A program made the translations under genes and the position numbers. From DATBLE01 sp963734065 (lineage in GTDB: Bacteria; Actinomycetota; Thermoleophilia; Gaiellales; Gaiellaceae), in contig CAVTFN010000005.1 in NCBI GenBank assembly GCA_963734065.1, positions 620,001 to 684,000 of the forward strand: DNA of 64,000 nucleotides, written 5' to 3'. The notes under the pieces were generated by a model, which was given only the letters and a program-made list of their open reading frames with translations, was not told the origin of the DNA and ran no database searches. Positions 57,856 through 64,000 of this stretch are shown piece by piece; position 1 is the stretch's first letter, and each line of letters opens with the position of its first letter.

Positions 57856-58831
57856 CCGCGAGCCAGCGCAGCTCGTTCTGGAGCTTCCGCCAGCTGTCGT
57901 ATCGATCCCGGTCGAGCGTGCCGTTCGCGATCGCCGCCCGTACGCCGCAGTCCGGCTCGCGCTCGTGCGAGCAATCGCTGAAGCGGCAGCTCGCAGCGGC
58001 CGCGGCGACGTCGTCGAAGGCGGTCGCGAGCCCCTCCTCCGACTCCCACAGCCGGAGCTCCCGCATCCCCGGAGTGTCGAGGAAGAGGCCGCCGCCGGGA
58101 AGCAGCAGGAGCTGGCGGTGGGTGGTCGTGTGCCGCCCGCGGCCGTCGGCGCGAAGATCGCCGGTGGCCATCAGCTCCTCGCCCGCGAGGCGGTTGACGA
58201 GCGACGACTTGCCGACGCCCGACGAGCCCAGCGCGGCCACGGTCCTGCCCTCGGCGAAGTACTGCGCGAGCGCATCGACCCCCTCGCCGGTGACGTTGCT
58301 CACCGCATGGACCGGTACGCCGATCGCAACCGGCTCGACGTCGAGCAGCGCCGCCTCGACGTCGGCGCAGAGATCGGCCTTGGTCAGGACGACGACCGGG
58401 GCGGCGCCGCTCTCCCAGCCCAGGGTGAGGTAACGCTCGAGGCGCCGTGGATTGAAGTCGCCGTCGAGGCCCGCCGTCAGGAAGACGACGTCGACGTTCG
58501 CGGCGACGATCTGCTCGACCGCGTCGCCGCCGTCCGTGGCCGCCATCCGCGAGAACTTCGTCCGGCGTGGCAGGACCGCCTGGACGAGCGCCCGCTCGGC
58601 GCCGTCGGGATCGGCGATCGCGACCCAGTCGCCGACGGCCGGCAACTCGCCGCGCCCGCCCACGCCGTGGCGAAGCCGGCCGGAGAGCTCGGCCCAGCGT
58701 TCCCCGCGCGCGGTGTAGAGCAGGTAGGCACCCCGCTGCTCGACGGCGACGCGCGCGGGCTCGAGGCAGTCGGCGGCGAACGGGGCGAACTGGTCTTCGA
58801 TGGCTGGATCCCAGCCGAGGTGCGTAAGCAA
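57773..58831 (-). CDS. rsgA: Ribosome small subunit-dependent GTPase RsgA
   Basis: A 352-residue protein: N-terminal OB-like domain (residues 1-110, YLLYTARGERWAELSGRLR), circularly permuted GTPase with TKADL (G4) before GSSGVGKSSLVNRL (G1) and DTPGMREL (G3), and a C-terminal zinc motif with CRFSDCSHEREPDC. RsgA checks 30S subunit maturation. TTG at 58831 with AAAGGAG about 9 bases upstream fits the family start, where the longer frame to 58930 does not. It overlaps the MFS gene tail to tail. Confidence 0.92.
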   Translation of the reverse strand: MLTHLGWDPAIEDQFAPFAADCLEPARVAVEQRGAYLLYTARGERWAELSGRLRHGVGGRGELPAVGDWVAIADPDGAERALVQAVLPRRTKFSRMAATDGGDAVEQIVAANVDVVFLTAGLDGDFNPRRLERYLTLGWESGAAPVVVLTKADLCADVEAALLDVEPVAIGVPVHAVSNVTGEGVDALAQYFAEGRTVAALGSSGVGKSSLVNRLAGEELMATGDLRADGRGRHTTTHRQLLLLPGGGLFLDTPGMRELRLWESEEGLATAFDDVAAAAASCRFSDCSHEREPDCGVRAAIANGTLDRDRYDSWRKLQNELRWLAVKQDAQLRSEARKERRRFARSQRKASW

Positions 58832-58866
58832 CGCGAAATCTCCTTTGCAGCTAGCAAACGCGTCGG

Positions 58867-58987
58867 CGCCAGAGCTTGCTCTGGCTTCGACTCCGTTTCG
58901 GACAGCCGGAACGGGCGGCAGGAGACGCACTACTCGGCTAGCTACAGCATCCGTGCCAGAGCTTGCTCTGGCGTGGATTCCGTTTCA
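58867..58987. repeat. Duplicated palindromic segment upstream of rsgA
   Basis: The perfect palindrome CCAGAGCTTGCTCTGG occurs at 58869-58884 and 58956-58971, 87 bases apart. Each is followed by a similar tail ending CCGTTTC. Between them the sequence differs. Confidence 0.75.
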
Positions 58988-59107
58988 GCGCGCCCTGCGC
59001 CGGAGGCAATCGGCAAGCGCGGACTTCGTCATCTGTGCCACCTCCTGGAGTCGCAGGGCGTCGGAAGCCCGAACTGTACCCGACGGCCACGACTTCTGGA
59101 GCCAAGT

Positions 59108-59182
59108 CCGGGGGACTGTCCCCCGGAACAGAAGCGTCACGCGCTGTCCACCGAAGGCGGTATCCCGGGGACAGTCCCACGG
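59108..59182. repeat. GGGACTGTCCC-type inverted repeats
   Basis: CCGGGGGACTGTCCCCCGG (59108-59126) is a perfect 9-bp hairpin with a one-base centre. CCCGGGGACAGTCCCACGG (59164-59182) is a second, imperfect copy in inverted orientation. Such paired palindromes are typical of REP-like intergenic repeats. The remainder of 58832-59198 holds no supportable gene. Confidence 0.65.
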
Positions 59183-59198
59183 ACCTGTCCGGAAAGGG

Positions 59199-59858
59199 CT
59201 ACGGGAGGCGGAAGGCCCGCTCGCCGAGGAGCCGGTAGCCCTCGACCGACGGGTGGTCGCCGTCCGACGTCCATTCCTCCCTCATCCGCCCCGGCCGCGC
59301 CGGGTCCTCGAGCGTGGAGTAGAAGGGCAGCACGGGGACGCGCTCGGCTTTCGCCAGCTCGCCGATCAGCCCGTTCAGCCGGCGGATCTTCGGGTCGGCC
59401 TCGGGATAGCCGTTGTTCCAGGGCAGCAGGTTCGCGACCTCGACCTCGAGACCGAGCTCCTTGCCGCGGCGGACCATCCGGCGGAGGTTCGCGGCCGCCG
59501 TCTCGACCGGCCGGCCCTGCGCGATGTCGTTGATCCCGCCCTGCACGACCAGCACCCGCGCCCCGTTCGCGCATTCGTCCAGCCGCCGGGCGATCTGGTC
59601 GGTGCGCTGTCCGTAGACGCCGCAGTTGCGGAAGCGCAGGTCGGGATGCGCCTTCTGCGCCCAGTACTGCCATTGGCTCTTCTCGTCCGCGCCGAAGCCG
59701 AGCGTCTCGCGCATCCGCGGGTCGGGGTCGTAGCCGGGCGAGCCGGCCGTGATCGAGTCGCCGAGGGTGGCGACCAGAGTGGTACGCGGGGCCGTGCTCG
59801 ACCCGCCGCACCCGGCGAGGAGGAGAACGGTGCCGAGAGTCACGGCCGCACGCCTCAC
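59199..59858 (-). CDS. SGNH/GDSL-family hydrolase, lipoprotein
   Basis: A 219-residue protein. Lipoprotein signal (VRRAAVTLGTVLLLAGC, lipobox LAGC), then SGNH blocks: GDSITAG (block I Ser), GINDIA (block III Asn), and DGDHPSVEGY (block V Asp and His). Likely an esterase or lipase anchored to the outer membrane face of the cell. GTG at 59858 is chosen because it gives the full lipoprotein signal; it overlaps the kelch stop (GTGA, 59855-59858). Confidence 0.87.
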   Translation of the reverse strand: MRRAAVTLGTVLLLAGCGGSSTAPRTTLVATLGDSITAGSPGYDPDPRMRETLGFGADEKSQWQYWAQKAHPDLRFRNCGVYGQRTDQIARRLDECANGARVLVVQGGINDIAQGRPVETAAANLRRMVRRGKELGLEVEVANLLPWNNGYPEADPKIRRLNGLIGELAKAERVPVLPFYSTLEDPARPGRMREEWTSDGDHPSVEGYRLLGERAFRLP

Positions 59859-60748
59859 CCGAGGTCGAGGTACTCGTCGGCGCAGCTGACCGCGAGCCCC
59901 GGCGTCGGCCCACCGCCGATCGCGTAGATGCGCGTTCCGACCGCGACGACGCCGAGCCCGTGGCGGGGCGTGCGCAGGCGGGGCAGCCGCCGCCAGCCGC
60001 CGCGGGCGAGGTCCCACGCGTACACCGACGCGATCGTCCCGGCCGGCTCCTCGCCGCCGACCGACACGAGCCGACCGGCGGCGACGGCCGCACCGGTGCC
60101 CCCGCGTGGACGCGGGACGCCGGGAAGCTGCCGCCACCGCTCCTCGCCCGGCGCCCAGCTCTCGAACGTCGCGACGTTCGTGTCGTAACCCGCCTTCCTC
60201 CCGCCGACGGCGTAGATCCGCCCGGCGGCGGCGGCCACTGCGAGGTGCTCGCGCGGCGTCGGCGCCGGCACGATCGACCAGCGGTCCGTGCGCAGGTCTA
60301 GTGCAAGGGCCCGCCGGGCCAGACCGGAAGCACCGACGCCTCCGACCACGTACAGCCGCCCGCCGACAACGGCGGCACCCCCGGCCGCTCGCGGCTCGGG
60401 CATCCGCGGCAGAGTCCGCCACCGCCGACCGTCGAAGGCGAACACCGTTCGCAGCCGCTCTCCGGTCCCGAGACGGCCCCCGTAGCCGCCTGCGACGTAC
60501 ACCGAGCCGCCGCCCGAGGCGACCAGCGGGTGATGGACGGCGACGGGCAGGTCCGGCAGGCGGCGCCAGCGACCGGTCGCCGGCGACAACGCGTCGGCAC
60601 GCGCCGACGTGACACCCGCGGCGGTCAGCCCGCCGACCACCACGATCCGGCCGCGGACCACCGCCGCGCCGACCTCCGTGCGCGGCTGCGGGAGTGGAGC
60701 AGCGGTGAGCCACGCGAGTGCGGCGACGGCGACCTTCGCCCAGATCAC
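59855..60748 (-). CDS. Kelch-repeat beta-propeller protein
   Basis: A 297-residue protein with an N-terminal hydrophobic segment (VIWAKVAVAALAWLTAAPL) and about six kelch blades (GRIVVVGGLTAAG, GSVYVAGGYGG, GRLYVVGGVGASG, GRIYAVGGRKAG, GRLVSVGGEEPAG, TRIYAIGGGPTPG). It should be exported or membrane-attached, with a propeller for protein or sugar binding. GTG at 60748 overlaps the asparaginase stop (GTGA). The frame is open far to the right but only shadows other genes. Confidence 0.85.
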   Translation of the reverse strand: MIWAKVAVAALAWLTAAPLPQPRTEVGAAVVRGRIVVVGGLTAAGVTSARADALSPATGRWRRLPDLPVAVHHPLVASGGGSVYVAGGYGGRLGTGERLRTVFAFDGRRWRTLPRMPEPRAAGGAAVVGGRLYVVGGVGASGLARRALALDLRTDRWSIVPAPTPREHLAVAAAAGRIYAVGGRKAGYDTNVATFESWAPGEERWRQLPGVPRPRGGTGAAVAAGRLVSVGGEEPAGTIASVYAWDLARGGWRRLPRLRTPRHGLGVVAVGTRIYAIGGGPTPGLAVSCADEYLDLG

Positions 60749-61617
60749 GTCGCGATCTCCCCCACCCGCTCGCCGCGGCTGTTCAGCAGCGGCGCGGCGG
60801 CGAACCCGTCGTCGAGGCTCAGGAACGCGGCGAGCGCGGGCCGCAGCGCGCGCATGTTGCCGTCCTCGACCTTCAGCGCGATCCCGGCGCCCTCCGGCGT
60901 GGCCGCGCAGATCAGCCCCTCTGCCCCGCCCTTGGCAACCCACCCGGGCCGCAGGCGCATCAGATCGGTGTCGGTCGCCCCGCGCTCGTAGCCGATCAGC
61001 TCGGGGTGCGCGGTCATCGCGGCGACGATCCGCCCGCCGCCCTCGAGCTGCGCGAGGCGCGAGAACGTGTACGCCATCCGCTCGAGGCTCATCCCGAACG
61101 TGGGCACGCCGCAGCCGTCGACCCCGGTCGCCACCTCGTGCGCGTCGAGCTCGGCCGCGGCCGCGATCTCGCTCAGCAGCAGCTGCTGGAGCGGATGGTC
61201 CGGCAGCCGGTAGCCCTCGATCGGCCAGCCGCGGGCGCGGCAGACCGCGAGGAAGCCGGCGTGCTTGCCGGAGCAGTTGTGCGAGAGCAGGCTCGGCCCG
61301 CGTCCCTCCTGCGGGCCGAGCTCGAGATCGACGTCGGTCGCCGGCGCGCGCTCGAGCAGGCTGCGGGCGGCCTCGAGCTGCGGCGGCTCGGCCCGGTGCG
61401 ACGCGCAGGCGATCGCGAGCTCCACCTCGGTGACGTCCTCGCGCTCCCGGGCGAGCGGGAGCGCCTGGAGCGGCTTCGACGACGATCGGTAGAAGGTGAC
61501 CAGGCCGGGATCGCCCGCCGACTCGGTGATCCGCCCGTCCTCGACCGCGACCGCGTGCACGCGATGGACGGCCTCGACCAGGCTCCCGCGACGCACCGTC
61601 ACCGCGATCGCGTCCAC
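60745..61617 (-). CDS. Type II-like asparaginase (PF06089 family)
   Basis: A 290-residue protein of the bacterial asparaginase II family: RGSLVEAVHRVHAVAVEDG, YRSSSKPLQALP (catalytic Ser/Lys region), LSHNCSGKHAGFLA and VDGCGVPTFGMSL. It hydrolyses asparagine or related amides. No signal peptide, so it is cytoplasmic. GTG start at 61617. It heads a three-gene operon with the kelch and SGNH proteins, each overlapping the next by four bases. Confidence 0.88.
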   Translation of the reverse strand: MDAIAVTVRRGSLVEAVHRVHAVAVEDGRITESAGDPGLVTFYRSSSKPLQALPLAREREDVTEVELAIACASHRAEPPQLEAARSLLERAPATDVDLELGPQEGRGPSLLSHNCSGKHAGFLAVCRARGWPIEGYRLPDHPLQQLLLSEIAAAAELDAHEVATGVDGCGVPTFGMSLERMAYTFSRLAQLEGGGRIVAAMTAHPELIGYERGATDTDLMRLRPGWVAKGGAEGLICAATPEGAGIALKVEDGNMRALRPALAAFLSLDDGFAAAPLLNSRGERVGEIAT

Positions 61618-61709
61618 GCCGTGACCCTACGTGGCGCCAGGCGGCGCGGGGCTGGTGGGCGGCGAGAACCGGGACTAGGATGGGTCCGAGAAATCCGGGA
61701 GGGAGAAGC

Positions 61710-63053
61710 ATGGCCGCCGTCGCCAAGCACTCCTGCGGCTCGATCGGGCTCGGCCCGACCCGGATTCGTGCGGGCCTCGTACTCGGAGCCGCCGCGGCCG
61801 TGACCTGCATCGCGCTGCCGTCTCCTGCACCGGCCGCAGACGTCGACCTGACGCCGAGCGTGCTCAAGGATCGCGCTGCGGTCGGGCTGCCGGCCGTCGG
61901 CGCAAACCCGGCCGTGCGCGCGGCGACCGCCGCACTGCTCGGCGGCCAGGACCCGAAGGCGGCCTTCTCCTCGGCGGGCGGCACCGGGACGCTCGTCACG
62001 GCCAGGGTCCCGACCGGCTCCGCGCTCGCCGCCGCCCAGGTCAAGAGCGCGGTCTTCGACCCACGCGACACGTCGATCGCCGTGCTGCGCAGGGACCGCA
62101 CCGTCGCGGTCGCCGCAGCGCTCGACCCGCAGCGCCCCTTCAGGACACCGGTGCTGGCGGGCGGGGTCGTCGACCCGGGCGTGGCCGGTTCGCTCGCCGT
62201 CCTCTTCCCGCCGAACGACGGGACGATCCCGGCGATCTCGCTGCAGCAGAACCGGGACGGCGACCTGGTCACGATCGAGGTCGCGGCCACCGCCGTGCCG
62301 GCCGACCAGGGGGCGATCCTCGTGCAGCTCAAGGGGCGCGACCGCATCACCGGCCCCCAGCTCGGCTACGGGCTCGACTACACACTGAAGATCGGAACGC
62401 GCTCGGTCCATGTGAAGACGAGCCCGGTGCCGACCGTGCTCACGTCGCGGTCGTTCGCGACCGGGCCCGGCTTTACCGGCAGCGACCGGCAGAACTTCGT
62501 CAAGGCGGTGGATCAGCTCCCGCCGATCGGCCGGAGGATCGTCGACGTGATCGGCGGGGCGATCACCGTGCGCGTCCTCGCCAACTCGGCCCCGAACTGC
62601 GGCGCCCAGACGTCCTGCGCGGGCTTCGACCCCGGCAACGGGTACTTCCTGATCGTCAACCGCTCCCAGCTGCACAGCTCGTCGGGACGGTTCGTGATCA
62701 CGCACGAGCTCGGGCATCTCGTCGACTTCCTCGGGTTGGACACCTTCTCCCACGAGCAGTTCATGACGCTGTTCTCCAGGTCGTCGAAGTGGAAGGGCTG
62801 CTTCCCGGTCGGCGGCCAGTGCGCCCCGTTCCTCGAGGTGTTCGCAGACCAGTTCGGCTTCTTCGGGACGAACGCACACGGCATCCAGTCCGGCTACAAC
62901 GACGACCGGCTGGCGACAGGCCCCGGGTTCGGGACGCTGTTGCACTCGCAGTGGGCGTTCCGTCCGCCCCAGAACCGCAATCCGCTTGCCGGCTTCGGCC
63001 CGCTCGCGAAGAGCTTCGAGGGCGCCCTCCACAGCGGCGACGATGCGCTCTAG
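61710..63053 (+). CDS. Secreted HELGH metallopeptidase-like protein
   Basis: A 447-residue exported protein. Signal peptide (residues about 20-42, IRAGLVLGAAAAVTCIALPS), a 230-residue beta-rich N-terminal part with no known match, and a zinc peptidase-like domain with FVITHELGHLVDFLGLD (His332, Glu333, His336). Cysteine pairs lie in NCGAQTSCAGF and GCFPVGGQCAPF. A third zinc ligand may be Glu in APFLEVFADQF, as in gluzincins. GGGAGGGAG precedes ATG 61710; the frame begins 30 bases earlier without a site. Overlaps the next gene by 11 bases. Confidence 0.8.
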   Translation: MAAVAKHSCGSIGLGPTRIRAGLVLGAAAAVTCIALPSPAPAADVDLTPSVLKDRAAVGLPAVGANPAVRAATAALLGGQDPKAAFSSAGGTGTLVTARVPTGSALAAAQVKSAVFDPRDTSIAVLRRDRTVAVAAALDPQRPFRTPVLAGGVVDPGVAGSLAVLFPPNDGTIPAISLQQNRDGDLVTIEVAATAVPADQGAILVQLKGRDRITGPQLGYGLDYTLKIGTRSVHVKTSPVPTVLTSRSFATGPGFTGSDRQNFVKAVDQLPPIGRRIVDVIGGAITVRVLANSAPNCGAQTSCAGFDPGNGYFLIVNRSQLHSSSGRFVITHELGHLVDFLGLDTFSHEQFMTLFSRSSKWKGCFPVGGQCAPFLEVFADQFGFFGTNAHGIQSGYNDDRLATGPGFGTLLHSQWAFRPPQNRNPLAGFGPLAKSFEGALHSGDDAL

Positions 63054-63855
63054 CCGGCCGATCCTGTTCCCGCTGCTCGTTGCGGCGGCGCTCGCCACGC
63101 CCGCGGCCGGCTCGGTCGACCGCACAGCCGCGCTCCCGACGAAGGTGCCGGGAGCTCTGACCGTGGGGGTCGACATCGGCACCGTCGGCCTGGCCGAGGG
63201 CTCGGTCCAGAACGGAGTCGTCAAGAGCGCGAGCGGGTTCGAGATCGACCTCGCCCGTGCGCTCGCCCGCCGGCTCGGCCTGCAGCTCCGGCTCGTGGAC
63301 GTGCCGTTCGCACACGTCTTCACGGCCGGGGCAAAGCCTTTCGACGTGTCTGTCGCGCACGTCACGATCACTGCCGAGCGGGAGCGGTCGGTGGACTTCT
63401 CGGCCCCGTACTTCGTGGTCGACAAGGGCGTCCTGGTCGCTCCCGGCGTTCCCCCACCGACGACCCTGGCCGAGCTCCGCAAGCTCCGGATCTGCGCCCA
63501 GACGGCGACGACGAGCATGCGGTATGTCCGATCCGTCCTGCGGCCGGCGCGGGCGCCGCACGGCTTTCCATCGCCGATCGACGCGCTGCGGGCGCTGTCC
63601 GACGGCTTCTGCCAGGCGATGATCGCCGACCTCGAGATCCTCGTCGCGGCGCGACGGGACGAGCCGGATCTGTACGGACCGATCGCCGGCCGGATCGTCA
63701 CCGACGAGCACTACGGGGCGGTCTTCGAGAAGGGATCGAAGCTGACGCGTCCGGTCGGCGACGCCCTGCGCTCGCTCGCCAGCACCGGCGCGGTCACCCG
63801 GCTCGCAAACCACTGGTTCGGCGCAGGCTGGGACCGGGTGGCCGTCCTCAGGTAA
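63043..63855 (+). CDS. Family 3 extracellular solute-binding protein
   Basis: A 270-residue transport-type binding protein. Signal peptide (PILFPLLVAAALATPAAG), then ligand-domain motifs of the SBP_bac_3 type: VGVDIGTVGL, GFEIDLARALARRLGLQLRL, FDVSVAHVTITAERERSVDF, SAPYFVVDKGVLV. It probably binds an amino acid or other small molecule outside the membrane. No permease gene is in the window. ATG at 63043 lies inside the preceding gene. Confidence 0.85.
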   Translation: MRSSRPILFPLLVAAALATPAAGSVDRTAALPTKVPGALTVGVDIGTVGLAEGSVQNGVVKSASGFEIDLARALARRLGLQLRLVDVPFAHVFTAGAKPFDVSVAHVTITAERERSVDFSAPYFVVDKGVLVAPGVPPPTTLAELRKLRICAQTATTSMRYVRSVLRPARAPHGFPSPIDALRALSDGFCQAMIADLEILVAARRDEPDLYGPIAGRIVTDEHYGAVFEKGSKLTRPVGDALRSLASTGAVTRLANHWFGAGWDRVAVLR

Positions 63856-63863
63856 ACATCGCG

Positions 63864-64000
63864 ATGGTGTCGAAGCGGTCTCGCATGCTCCCCGCGGCCC
63901 TGGTCGCAGCGGCCGCGCTGGCCGCGGGCGCTCTCGCCGGCGCCCACGCGGCGCCGCCGACGAAGACCAAAGGCGTCCTCACCGCGGCGATCGAGCTCGG
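63864..64000 (+). CDS. Second solute-binding protein, cut by the window end
   Basis: ATG at 63864 opens a protein with signal peptide (MLPAALVAAAALAAGALAGA) and a mature start similar to the preceding gene (KTKGVLTAAIEL against TKVPGALTVGVDI). It is probably a paralogue from tandem duplication. Only about 45 codons are visible. Confidence 0.65.
   Translation, partial: MVSKRSRMLPAALVAAAALAAGALAGAHAAPPTKTKGVLTAAIEL

Noticed and set aside
59855..62350. An 831-residue protein spanning kelch, asparaginase and the metallopeptidase region
   Set aside because: Only 59855-60748 shows kelch repeats; the rest is antisense to the asparaginase and metallopeptidase genes.

Overview
The window is high-GC bacterial DNA with frequent GTG and TTG starts, AGGAG-type ribosome sites, ATGA/GTGA stop-start overlaps and possibly leaderless genes. 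Gene content (cydABDC with an actinobacterial-type GMC oxidoreductase, GH15 enzyme, DUF1918, LUD protein, kelch and delta-60 secreted proteins, a Gram-positive style SGNH lipoprotein) points to a soil or sediment actinobacterium, most likely of the Thermoleophilia (Gaiellales/Solirubrobacterales). That placement is inference; no rRNA or tRNA gene is present to test it.

Left part (1-25.5 kb) is loosely packed and looks like a stress and redox island built by repeated insertion and loss. It holds a broken universal stress protein, an ABM-like protein, a membrane alpha/beta hydrolase, a K+ channel-like protein with RCK domains, a redox operon (ArsR regulator, thioredoxin, OsmC, MMPL transporter, cupin) divergent from a CxxS glutaredoxin and a DUF302 protein, a diheme cytochrome c, DUF5661 and two DUF1918 proteins, two CBS proteins, an MgtA-type P-type ATPase, gap, an RsbR-N-like protein and a cNMP-domain/Trx-like/thioredoxin-reductase-like fusion. 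Between them lie gene remnants (ACR3 tail, POR gamma subunit, ABM 5' end, a secreted-protein tail) and a three-copy hairpin repeat. The content resembles a dormancy or hypoxia regulon.

Middle part (25.5-48.2 kb) is dense. A large delta-60/Calx-beta secreted protein is followed by a long minus-strand run reading zwf, GH15 glucoamylase/trehalase-like, GMC oxidoreductase, cydA, cydB, cydD, cydC, an NTF2-like protein, DUF389 and a frameshifted DMT permease. This run couples NADPH and sugar metabolism to a cytochrome bd oxidase. Divergent from zwf are a type II NADH dehydrogenase, an aldose epimerase, a GAP-family membrane protein and an MFS transporter. A glycogen-debranching-type enzyme and an SCP2 protein face them.

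Right part (48.2-64 kb) holds two membrane proteins, a secreted subtilase with a tryptophan pentapeptide tail, a GAF-GGDEF-EAL protein, small secreted proteins, an HTH regulator divergent from an MFS transporter with two palindromic operators over a probable leaderless promoter, rsgA, a translationally coupled asparaginase-kelch-SGNH operon, an HELGH secreted metallopeptidase and two substrate-binding proteins, the second cut by the window end. No CRISPR array, intact insertion sequence, rRNA or tRNA was found.
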